Shown piece by piece: positions 1 through 5,565 of a stretch of DNA of 5,565 bases. How positions within the stretch are numbered: position 1 is the first letter of the stretch; each line of letters begins with the position of its first letter. Below the pieces are notes generated by a model that was given only the letters and a program-made list of their open reading frames with translations, did not search any database and was not told the origin of the DNA. Source of the stretch: Christensenella sp. UBA4379 (GTDB taxonomy: Bacteria > Bacillota > Clostridia > Christensenellales > Aristaeellaceae); the NCBI GenBank assembly GCA_002391225.1, contig DGRV01000007.1, positions 1-5,565 on the forward strand. The letters run 5' to 3'. A program made the translations under genes and the position numbers.

Positions 1-58
1 TCTACTTCAGGGGGAGCATATCATCCTGAGGGCGGCTCCTGTTGTCAGAATGTCCTGG

Positions 59-3000
59 TCAATCCCTGACCGGCACGAAGATATACCCATTCGCCTGGGC
101 GAAGTTCCTCACCAGATCAGTCGATCCGTAGATATAGCGCACGGAGCTGCCAGAGAAGGGATCCCCGGTGATGCTGGTCACGCCGGCGGGGATCAGCACG
201 GCCTCGGCAGCGATACCGGAGAAGGCTTCGTCCTCTATGGCGGTCAGCCCGGCAGGCAGCTCCATGACGCCGTTGGGCTTGGGGATCAGCCAGCCCGCGT
301 ACAGGGTGGTGTTCCCCGTAACAGGAACGGCGAAATCATACAGAGCATCCGCCGCGCATCCGGGAACGGTATACCAGCCGGTAAACAGCGCGCCGGCCCT
401 CATGGGATCGCCGGGCTTTTCCGCGGTTCCGCCGAAGGGAACTCCCTGGGATTCAACCGCGGTTCCGCCCAGAGGATCGAAGGCCACCGTCAGCGTCAAG
501 CCGGTGACGAGCTGCACGCCTGCGTCCACCGTCAGTTCCGCGCTGCCGTTTTCAAAGGTCACAAACCCGTTTTCCTCCGTGCGCGCGCCGTTCGCGATGG
601 CGTCCAGCAGCAGCGGACAGCCGGTGACATCCAGGCTGGTCAGACCGGTATCCCTGCACGCCAGCAGGGAAAGGGCCGGCTGCCCGCCCAGCGTCAGGCT
701 GGCCAGCGGGGTGCGGGTGATGACACAGGATTCAGGCGTCAGGCCGCTCAGATCCAGCGCGGTCAGGCCGGTGTCCTCCATGCCGATCTCAGCGATCTTC
801 GAGTTCGCGCTCAGGCTGATTTCGGTCAGGTCCGGGCAGTCGGAGAGGATGAAACGGGAAAGCTCGGTGAACATCCAGATGCCTTCCAGGCTTTCCATTC
901 CGCTCGTATCGTATTCATTGGCGTTGATCTCCCCGGCCAGTGCGATTTCATTTTCGCCCAGCCAGCCAGAGCCGTTCCTGTCGAAATGCGCCGAAACATA
1001 GGCGCGGAAGGCGCCGTCCGGGAAGTGGGCCGCGTCCACCGGAACCGTGTCCGGGAGGAGCAGCTCGGTACCGGGGCTGACGCGCAGGCAGCGGCCGGTG
1101 TTGATCTTGTACTCCGCGTAGTCTGCGGTCACGGTCTTTTCGCCGTTGTAAACGCAGTCCAGCAGCAGCTGGCAGCCGCGCAGATCCAGGGTGTCCAGAT
1201 CTGTGCCAAAGCAGTACAGCCGCTGCAGATTGGGCTGGCTGCCCAGGGTCAGGCTGGTCATGGGGTTGTTGTAGCAGTACAGCTCCTTCATATCGACCAT
1301 GCTCACGTCGAGAGACGTCAGGGCGTTTCCGTCGCAGACAAGCTCTCGCAGCGCGGAAAGGCCATTCAGGTTCAGCTCTGTCAGGGCGTTGTCGAACACC
1401 TCCGCATGGGTCAGCCCGGTGTTCGCGGTCAGGTCCATGCTGGTCAGGCTGGGCGCTCCGTCCAGCATGAGGAAGGTCATTCCGGTCAGGTATTCCATTC
1501 CCTGAACCGTGGAATAATCCGTATCCTCCGTGCAGAAGCTGTCCGCTGCGGCGATTTCCGAATCGCTGAGCCAGCCGCTTTGATCCGTGTCAAAAGCGTT
1601 TGCAACGACCGAACGGAAGTTCTCATCCGGGAAGTGAGCGGCGTCGATGCGCAGCTCCTCGGGATCGAAGTGGATATTGCCCGCGTCCGTCAGGCAGCTG
1701 TTCCCGTATGCGCTGACGCTGATCTGCTTCCACTGGGCGGAGGAACCGTCAAAGTATACATGACCGTCGGACGATGCCAGCGCGGTGCAGTTGGCAAAGG
1801 CGCTTTCGCCGATCCTGGTCACCGTAACGGGGATACAGATTTCATCCAGCAGGGAGTCATTCAGGAAAAGCTGACTATGGATCCACGTGAGCCGGTTCGG
1901 GAGCCATACCTTTTCCAGGTTGTAGCAGTTCTGGAATACGCCGGTGCCGATGTTTTCAATGCTGTCCGGCAGGTGGAGGATTTCCAGATAGCTGCAGTTC
2001 TGGAAGGCATAATCGAGGATGGCCGTGACACTGTCCGGCAGCACGAAATCTTCAAGGCTGGAGCAGTGTGCGAAGGCCCCGTAGCCGATCTCCGTCACCG
2101 TGTCGGCGACATCGATGGTGCGCAGATTCGTGAGATTCCTGAAGGCATATTTGCCGATGCCGGTCACGCCGGATTCAATGCGCAGGGAAGTGATCACGTC
2201 CTTGTAGTCCGCGTACCAGGGGGTGACGGTGTAGCTGGCATAATCGGGAATGGCCGTATCTTCTCCGTCCCCCATCAGGTCGTCATCCAGCCATATGCGC
2301 AGCAGGCCCTCGTCATTCACGCTCCAGGACAGGTCGCCGGTCAGCTGTCCCACGTGGGGCTCGGTGTGCCGGGCGGCGCTGAGCAGCGGCTCGTTATAGG
2401 GGCGGATGGTGATGCTGTCCCAATCGTACGCTGAGCTGTCGTAATAGACATCGGTCATCCTGGTGCAGAAGCTGAAAGCCATATCATCCACCAGGGTCAC
2501 GCTGCTGGACAAATAGACCTTCTTCACCTCGGTGCAGTCGCGGAAGGCATCTTCCCAGATGGTGTCGACGCCCTCCACCCGGATGATCGTGATGTACTGC
2601 TTCACATCGTACCAGGGCGGCGTCAGATGCACGGTGCTACCGCCGGAGCCGTAGATCCTCAGGCTTCCGTCGTAGCCGCTTAACTGGTAATGCACGTCGG
2701 TCGTGCCCAGCCTGCCCGAGCGATAGAGATAGCCCACGCCGGCATTTTGCAGACAGCTGTTACCCTCTGCGAAGCGGATGGCATTCCACTGGCTCCTGAA
2801 GCCGTCATAGTATACATAGCGCAGGGCCTTGCAGTTCTGGAACGCGTTCCGGCCTACTTTGGTCACACTGACAGGGAGGACGGCATTTGTCATGTTCGCG
2901 CAGTTGATGAAGGAATACTGCCCGATGCCGGTTACCCCGTCTCCGATGACGAGAGAGGTGATCTCGTTCCTTATGGAATACCAGGGCGGCAGCGCGGAGG

Positions 3001-5143
3001 CCAGGTTGCCATATTCATACATCGCTCCGGTGCCGCTGATGGTCAGGGTGCCGTCGGCAAATGTGGCAGTCAGGCTGTCGCCGCAGGCAAAGGCGGCCTG
3101 CTTATTGACCGCAAAAACCGTGCTTGGGATATATTCATCCTGTTCGCCGTAGTAGGCGCGGATGCTCCACTTCTGAGATGAAACTGCCTGATCATAAGAC
3201 AGCACATCGGTCATGGATTTCTGCAGTCCGCTGCTCAGAACCTTCACCGGCGTCCAGGAGCTGTTTTTCATATAGCCGATCTCTGTCCGCGTCGGGATAA
3301 AGTTCGTGGTCCATGAAAGCTGGCAGGAGGTCCACGGATACACTGTGCCGCCCGCTGGCTGCCTGGTAAAAGCGCCCGCGACGCTCGTCATCTGGAAGGG
3401 GCTGCTGGTCACAAACTTGTCGTTCCAGGATTTTTCGGTGACGACATAGTAGGCCCGCACAAAATACGTGCCGGAATCGGCGGGATCAAAGGGCTGCACC
3501 GTGTGGGACATGGTTTTTTTCAGGCCGCTGGTGATCGTTTTGACCACGCCATTCAATTTGCTGACCAATTCCACCTTTTTGGGAACAAAGGTGGTTGACC
3601 AGTTCAGCGTATGCGTTTCATTCAGATGGATGGTGCGGCTGTAAGGGCTGGTCAGGAAAGACGCCGCCACCCTTTCCACCTGGAAGGTGGTTTCCACATA
3701 GCTGTTGATTGCGTAGTAGGCCCGTACATACATGGTGCCTGTCTGCGCTTTTTCCCATTCCAGATCATAGGACATGGAAGGGTCCATGGTGGCTTTGATG
3801 ATTGTCGCCATGGGGAAAATGCTGCCGTCGGTGTTCTTTATGCCGAGCGTCACGTACATCGGCACAAAATTGGCGTTCCAGGTAATCGTTTTCACCTGGC
3901 CGGGTTCGATGGTGAGATCCGGCATGGTGCCGTTAAAGCCGTAGGCGGTCTGAAGCCTGGTCACCGTGAAGGTCTGGCTTTGTTTATAATTGCTCTCATT
4001 ATAGTAAGCACGGATCCTCAGGGGGCGGTTATTGCATTCCTGATAGGAAAGATCATAGTTCATGGCCGGGCGCAGGTTCTTCGTGATCTCGACGATCTGC
4101 ACAAACTGATTGGAATCATCCAGATAACCCAGGACAACTCTGGTGGGTTTATAGGTGGTTGTCCATTGGATGGAATAGCGGCCCAGTATGGCAACCGTGC
4201 CGTCCGAGGGCTGGACGGTAAAATCCAGCAGAGAAAAGTCCTTGGTAAAATGGTCGGAATAATCGTTGAAATAGTCGCTGTATGCGCCAATATAGTAATA
4301 GTCCCCGTCGGCATCGTGGGTAAAGGGCAGCTCACATGACATCTGATGGGCCAGCCCTTCTGTGAATTTCTCCTCTATGTCCGCGCCTCCGGCCGTGTTA
4401 TGCCAGAGCCAGGCGTACTCCGGCACAAAGCCCGTCCACCATTTGACCAGGAAGGCGGTGCCTTCATTGTTGATGGACACCTTGGGCTTTCCGGCAAACC
4501 CCACGGAATGCCAGTCGGCCTCAAAACTGCGGGACACGATAAAATCGTGCGGACCGTCCCCGTAGTATGCCGCCATGAAGCTGTTGCCCTCTCTGGCATC
4601 GCTCAGGGGAACGAACGTCCAGCTGGGCATGGGGCTCTCGTCCGTGTGACTCCGTCCGCCCATATGCACGGTCACCTTCCTGGGATGGAAGGTGGTCTCC
4701 CAGTCGATCCTGAATTCCTCATACTGAAACAGATACCCGCCGGAGGGCTGCTTTGTGAACTTCAGGCTGTCCCAGTCCGGCACGAAAGTATCGGACATGG
4801 CATAGTTCGTGGAACCTACGCTGTCGTGGTACGCGATCACGCGGTAGTATGCGTCATCGGAATACTTGTGCATCGGGATGGGCCAGGACATCGACCGCTT
4901 CAAATCAGCGGCATCCGTGACGGCTGCCACTTCCTCGACGCTGTCGTACGTATATGCTTTGATTTCCACCTTCAAAGGAAGGAAGTTCGTCTGCCAGGAA
5001 ATGATAAACGTACAGTCGCTGCCGTGCAGAGAGGTGGAAGGCTGCGCAGTGAATGCATAGCCGCCCGCTGCCAGGGCCGCGCCGCAGCCAAGGGCCAGCA
5101 TCAGCAACCCCAGGGTCAGGATGATCAACAGTTTCCGTTTCAT
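59..5143 (-). CDS. Giant secreted BspA-type leucine-rich repeat protein with seven N-terminal tandem modules and two EF-hands
   Basis: Encodes 1694 residues, roughly 185 kDa. The start at 5143 is chosen because it is preceded by a strong Shine-Dalgarno and opens directly into a signal peptide; the open frame further upstream is only a shadow of the response regulator. Layout: signal peptide 1-26; seven tandem modules 29-682; three BspA-type (LRR_5-like) units 683-1160; two EF-hand plus LRR units 1166-1368 and 1369-1548; a Listeria-Bacteroides (InlB B-type) repeat 1550-1618; a short LRR segment and terminal FVPVRD to 1694. No enzyme motif, LPxTG signal, SLH domain, dockerin pair or C-terminal membrane helix is seen, so it is probably released or held non-covalently at the surface. 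BspA-like proteins in other bacteria serve in adhesion to host or other cells; that role here is inference only. It is the second gene of an operon with a response regulator, overlapping it by four bases. The frame is intact throughout. Gene boundaries are very secure; the precise function is unknown. Confidence 0.95.
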   Translation of the reverse strand: MKRKLLIILTLGLLMLALGCGAALAAGGYAFTAQPSTSLHGSDCTFIISWQTNFLPLKVEIKAYTYDSVEEVAAVTDAADLKRSMSWPIPMHKYSDDAYYRVIAYHDSVGSTNYAMSDTFVPDWDSLKFTKQPSGGYLFQYEEFRIDWETTFHPRKVTVHMGGRSHTDESPMPSWTFVPLSDAREGNSFMAAYYGDGPHDFIVSRSFEADWHSVGFAGKPKVSINNEGTAFLVKWWTGFVPEYAWLWHNTAGGADIEEKFTEGLAHQMSCELPFTHDADGDYYYIGAYSDYFNDYSDHFTKDFSLLDFTVQPSDGTVAILGRYSIQWTTTYKPTRVVLGYLDDSNQFVQIVEITKNLRPAMNYDLSYQECNNRPLRIRAYYNESNYKQSQTFTVTRLQTAYGFNGTMPDLTIEPGQVKTITWNANFVPMYVTLGIKNTDGSIFPMATIIKATMDPSMSYDLEWEKAQTGTMYVRAYYAINSYVETTFQVERVAASFLTSPYSRTIHLNETHTLNWSTTFVPKKVELVSKLNGVVKTITSGLKKTMSHTVQPFDPADSGTYFVRAYYVVTEKSWNDKFVTSSPFQMTSVAGAFTRQPAGGTVYPWTSCQLSWTTNFIPTRTEIGYMKNSSWTPVKVLSSGLQKSMTDVLSYDQAVSSQKWSIRAYYGEQDEYIPSTVFAVNKQAAFACGDSLTATFADGTLTISGTGAMYEYGNLASALPPWYSIRNEITSLVIGDGVTGIGQYSFINCANMTNAVLPVSVTKVGRNAFQNCKALRYVYYDGFRSQWNAIRFAEGNSCLQNAGVGYLYRSGRLGTTDVHYQLSGYDGSLRIYGSGGSTVHLTPPWYDVKQYITIIRVEGVDTIWEDAFRDCTEVKKVYLSSSVTLVDDMAFSFCTRMTDVYYDSSAYDWDSITIRPYNEPLLSAARHTEPHVGQLTGDLSWSVNDEGLLRIWLDDDLMGDGEDTAIPDYASYTVTPWYADYKDVITSLRIESGVTGIGKYAFRNLTNLRTIDVADTVTEIGYGAFAHCSSLEDFVLPDSVTAILDYAFQNCSYLEILHLPDSIENIGTGVFQNCYNLEKVWLPNRLTWIHSQLFLNDSLLDEICIPVTVTRIGESAFANCTALASSDGHVYFDGSSAQWKQISVSAYGNSCLTDAGNIHFDPEELRIDAAHFPDENFRSVVANAFDTDQSGWLSDSEIAAADSFCTEDTDYSTVQGMEYLTGMTFLMLDGAPSLTSMDLTANTGLTHAEVFDNALTELNLNGLSALRELVCDGNALTSLDVSMVDMKELYCYNNPMTSLTLGSQPNLQRLYCFGTDLDTLDLRGCQLLLDCVYNGEKTVTADYAEYKINTGRCLRVSPGTELLLPDTVPVDAAHFPDGAFRAYVSAHFDRNGSGWLGENEIALAGEINANEYDTSGMESLEGIWMFTELSRFILSDCPDLTEISLSANSKIAEIGMEDTGLTALDLSGLTPESCVITRTPLASLTLGGQPALSLLACRDTGLTSLDVTGCPLLLDAIANGARTEENGFVTFENGSAELTVDAGVQLVTGLTLTVAFDPLGGTAVESQGVPFGGTAEKPGDPMRAGALFTGWYTVPGCAADALYDFAVPVTGNTTLYAGWLIPKPNGVMELPAGLTAIEDEAFSGIAAEAVLIPAGVTSITGDPFSGSSVRYIYGSTDLVRNFAQANGYIFVPVRD
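62..271 (-). other. C-terminal short LRR segment and end cap (residues 1625-1694)
   Basis: Two further LRR-like turns, MELPAGLTAIEDEAFSGIA and VLIPAGVTSITGDPFSGSS, are followed by VRYIYGSTDLVRNFAQANGY and the final FVPVRD. This ending (IYG, an A-x-x-NGY segment, then F-V-P) is a common last segment of secreted BspA-type proteins from Clostridia. There is no anchoring motif after it, and the TGA stop is at 59-61. Confidence 0.8.
290..496 (-). other. Listeria-Bacteroides (InlB B-type) repeat domain (residues 1550-1618)
   Basis: The segment opens TLTVAFDPLGGT, continues VPFGGTAEKPGDPMRAGALF, then TGWYTVPGC and ALYDFAVPVTGNTTLYAGW. The V-x-F-x-x-x-G-G, KPxDPxRxGxxFxGWY and TLYAxW elements are the signature of this small beta-grasp repeat found in bacterial surface proteins such as internalin B. 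A single copy is present, linking the LRR part to the C-terminal segment. Confidence 0.92.
500..1039 (-). repeat. EF-hand plus LRR unit 2, duplicate of unit 1 (residues 1369-1548)
   Basis: Begins VDAAHFPDGAFRAYV with EF-hand loop DRNGSGWLGENE at residues 1388-1399 (nucleotides 947-982): Asp at 1, Asn at 3, Ser at 5 and Glu at 12 are kept. The LRRs are shorter and more diverged than in unit 1 (LTALDLSGLTPESCVITRTP, then SLTLGGQPALSLLACRDTGL) and end in LLLDAIANG, matching LLLDCVYNG of unit 1. The section between the aligned points is 21 residues shorter than in unit 1, which is one LRR. Confidence 0.87.
1040..1648 (-). repeat. EF-hand plus LRR unit 1 (residues 1166-1368)
   Basis: Begins IDAAHFPDENFRSVV, followed by a canonical twelve-residue EF-hand loop DTDQSGWLSDSE at residues 1185-1196 (nucleotides 1556-1591) with Asp, Asp and Ser at positions 1, 3 and 5 and Glu at 12, so calcium binding is plausible. 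It then runs into LRRs of 21-residue period, for example ALTELNLNGLSALRELVCDGN, ALTSLDVS and LQRLYCFGTDLDTLDLRG, closing with LLLDCVYNG and a strand-rich segment. FPDxxFR plus single EF-hand plus LRR is a recurring arrangement in secreted proteins of gut Clostridia. Confidence 0.88.
1664..3097 (-). repeat. Three BspA-type LRR units, each with header and YDG/W cap region (residues 683-1160)
   Basis: Unit A (about 683-811) opens with ACGDSLTATF and TLTISGTGAMYEYG, the header commonly found before BspA LRRs, then PPWY, two LRRs at 728-773 and a cap with YYDGFRSQWNAI and GNSCLQNAG. Unit B (about 812-928) repeats this with SLRIYGSG, PPWY, two LRRs at 851-895 and cap VYYDSSAYDWDSI. Unit C (about 929-1160) has header LSWSVNDEGLLRIW, an acidic insert DDDLMGDGED at 953-962, TPWY, six LRRs at 984-1121 and cap VYFDGSSAQWKQI with GNSCLTDAG. 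The LRR signature is I-x2-L/V-x-I/L-P-x-S/T-V-T-x-I-G-x-x-A-F-x-N-C. This class (LRR_5, Treponema pallidum/BspA type) is typical of secreted proteins of host-associated bacteria. Confidence 0.92.
1781..2194 (-). repeat. Six perfect-register 23-residue BspA LRRs (residues 984-1121)
   Basis: Within unit C the repeats start at residues 984, 1007, 1030, 1053, 1076 and 1099, each exactly 23 residues with no insertion or deletion. The strand positions read SLRIES, TIDVAD, DFVLPD, ILHLPD, KVWLPN and EICIPV, and each repeat ends in a YAFRN, GAFAHC, YAFQNC, GVFQNC, QLFLND or SAFANC helix region. The length match is the standard for this LRR class. Confidence 0.92.
3098..5059 (-). repeat. Seven tandem Ig-like-sized protein modules (residues 29-682)
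   Basis: Approximate modules: 29-126, 127-213, 214-305, 306-397, 398-492, 493-588 and 589-682. The shared pattern is an opening F-x-x-Q-P (clear in 1, 2, 4 and 7), about fifteen residues later W-x-T-x-F-x-P (for example WQTNFLP, WETTFHP, WTTTYKP, WSTTFVP, WTTNFIP), a central M-S or M-N/M-T in most copies, and a closing R-A-Y-Y type strand followed by an aromatic-rich end. The alternating beta-like pattern and length suggest a beta-sandwich fold, which is inference. Modules 1 and 2 end in DWDS and DWHS, unlike 4-7, where RAYY is strictest. I do not recognise a named family. Likely role: a stalk that projects the LRR region, or a ligand-binding array. Confidence 0.85.
5066..5143 (-). other. Signal peptide (residues 1-26)
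   Basis: The protein begins with MKRK, a short positively charged region, followed by an uninterrupted hydrophobic core (LLIILTLGLLMLALG) and an AALAA stretch suited to signal peptidase I cleavage after Ala25 or Ala26. A cysteine at position 20 is preceded by A-L-G, a poor lipobox, so a lipoprotein is possible but less likely. The export call is strong; the exact cleavage site is not certain. Confidence 0.9.
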
Positions 5144-5565
5144 GCTCTTTCTCCTCCTTTGGATGATCTGTTTCCGGTGCGGTCGTCCTCGTGGACCACC
5201 AGCCCCAGGGTCTTGGCGTTCACCGCCAGGTCGATCCGGTTCCTGAATCCTGTCTTTTCCAGCATATGCTGGATGTGGGTCCGCACGGTGTTCACAGAGA
5301 CGCCCAACTGCCGGGCGATCTCCTCGTTGGTGCCGTTGCGGGTCAGCTCCCGCAGCACGTCCAGCTCCCGCTCGGAGAGGTCCGCCTTCACCGCCGCGCC
5401 GAATGCCGGGTTGGGCGGGCTGTCCGGGTACACTGATTCTCCGGCCATGGTGCGGTCCATCACCTCGGTCAGGGAGACTGCCGAGTACTCCTTGAACCAG
5501 AAGCTCTCTACCTTCGCCCGCCTGGCCTTCCCGATCCATTCCGCCTCCGCCATGGAGGTGGCGAG
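5140..5565 (-). CDS. Response regulator with LuxR/NarL-type DNA-binding domain, 5' end outside window
   Basis: Partial gene; 141 codons and the TGA stop are visible and the reading frame stays open to the right edge. Fragment residues 1-52 match the end of a receiver (REC) domain: LATSM supplies the conserved Thr/Ser at the end of strand 4, and SFWFKE supplies the conserved strand-5 lysine, here followed by Glu rather than the usual Pro. AGESVYP is the typical last-helix ending. Residues 62-125 form a complete LuxR-type helix-turn-helix: LSERELDVLREL, then NEEIARQLGVSVNTVRTHIQ, with the recognition helix around VSVNTVRTHIQHML. The phosphoacceptor aspartate lies outside the window. Such proteins are cytoplasmic transcription factors usually phosphorylated by a partner sensor kinase, which is not visible here. 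The ATG at 5553 is internal to the REC domain and is not the start. After the HTH there is a polar tail whose codons carry the next gene's ribosome binding site. The family call is firm; target genes are unknown. Confidence 0.93.
   Translation of the reverse strand, partial: LATSMAEAEWIGKARRAKVESFWFKEYSAVSLTEVMDRTMAGESVYPDSPPNPAFGAAVKADLSERELDVLRELTRNGTNEEIARQLGVSVNTVRTHIQHMLEKTGFRNRIDLAVNAKTLGLVVHEDDRTGNRSSKGGERA
5153..5160 (-). promoter_or_regulatory. Ribosome binding site of the LRR protein gene, inside the upstream gene
   Basis: On the minus strand the sequence AAAGGAGG lies nine bases before the ATG at 5143, a near-perfect Shine-Dalgarno at good spacing. It sits within the last codons of the response regulator (the codons for SKGG near its C-terminus), so there is no intergenic region. 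Together with the ATGA stop/start overlap at 5140-5143 this fixes the start of the downstream gene and suggests translational coupling. No separate promoter is visible between the two genes. Confidence 0.9.
5191..5382 (-). other. LuxR-type HTH DNA-binding domain (protein domain)
   Basis: Fragment residues 62-125 of the response regulator. The domain opens with DLSERELDVLREL, the usual first helix signature, and continues with the scaffold helix NEEIARQLGVS and recognition helix VNTVRTHIQHMLEKTG, ending in RIDLAVNAKTLGL. All positions typical of the family (Glu of SERE, the IA-x2-L, V-x2-H) are present, so the domain looks intact and able to bind DNA. Confidence 0.93.

Noticed and set aside
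5..41. Possible terminator after the LRR gene (short inverted repeats such as GGAGC/GCTCC and CTTCAGG/CCTGAGG)
   Set aside because: The stems are short or contain a mismatch when read on the minus strand, the loops are long, and no run of T follows within the window. A terminator may lie further left.
50..2434. A 794-codon open frame on the plus strand, opposite the LRR gene
   Set aside because: Its translation is low-complexity and rich in G, Q, R, A and V with no domain, no ribosome binding site is evident, and it lies fully antisense to a gene with clear protein repeats. It is a shadow caused by GC-rich codon use.
2690..4339. Several plus-strand open frames of 100-240 codons
   Set aside because: All lie antisense to the repeat modules, lack ribosome binding sites and recognisable domains, and overlap each other in different frames.
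3098..5059. CRISPR-like or DNA-level tandem repeat
   Set aside because: The periodicity is about 280 bases and only at protein level; no short identical direct repeats with unique spacers are seen.
5082..5095. Lipobox at residues 17-20 (A-L-G-C)
   Set aside because: The -3 position is Ala and the -2 position is Leu rather than the usual Leu and Ala/Ser, and a good signal peptidase I site (ALAA) follows directly. Kept only as an alternative.
5144..5539. In-frame extension of the LRR protein by 132 codons upstream of the chosen start
   Set aside because: The extension reads through the response regulator in another frame, yields Gly/Arg/Pro-rich sequence with no family resemblance, and would bury the signal peptide. 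The Shine-Dalgarno and signal peptide place the start at 5143.
5551..5553. ATG at 5553 as the true start of a small LuxR-type regulator
   Set aside because: The codons before it (LATS) continue the receiver-domain pattern, and the residues after it are the second half of that domain, so the gene begins beyond the window.

Overview
The window holds two genes on the minus strand. They read from right to left and form the visible part of one operon. The sequence is moderately GC-rich, with strong Shine-Dalgarno use. The proteins are a LuxR/NarL-type response regulator and a secreted protein rich in BspA-type leucine-rich repeats. Together these point to a Gram-positive anaerobe of the Clostridia, most likely a gut or rumen lineage. 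The placement is an inference from protein style; there is no rRNA or housekeeping marker to confirm it.

Right end (5140-5565): the C-terminal 141 codons of a two-component response regulator. They cover the last part of the receiver domain and a complete LuxR-type DNA-binding domain. The gene starts beyond the right edge. Its last codons contain the ribosome binding site of the next gene, and its TGA stop overlaps the next ATG as ATGA.

Rest of the window (59-5143): one gene of 1694 codons for a large modular exported protein. In order it has a signal peptide, seven tandem Ig-like-sized modules of about 87-98 residues that I do not recognise as a named family, three BspA-type LRR units each with a header strand region and a YDG/W cap, two tandem EF-hand plus LRR units, one Listeria-Bacteroides (InlB B-type) repeat, and a short terminal LRR segment. 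No cell-wall sorting signal, SLH domain or C-terminal membrane segment is visible.

Left end (1-58): a short tail after the stop codon with no gene and no convincing terminator. No RNA gene, CRISPR array, mobile element or attachment site was found. The most useful observations are the tight translational coupling of a response regulator to a giant surface or secreted protein, the uncharacterised sevenfold repeat, and the clean repeat arithmetic in the LRR sections, including a one-repeat length difference between two duplicated units. Nothing here amounts to a clearly new biological system.
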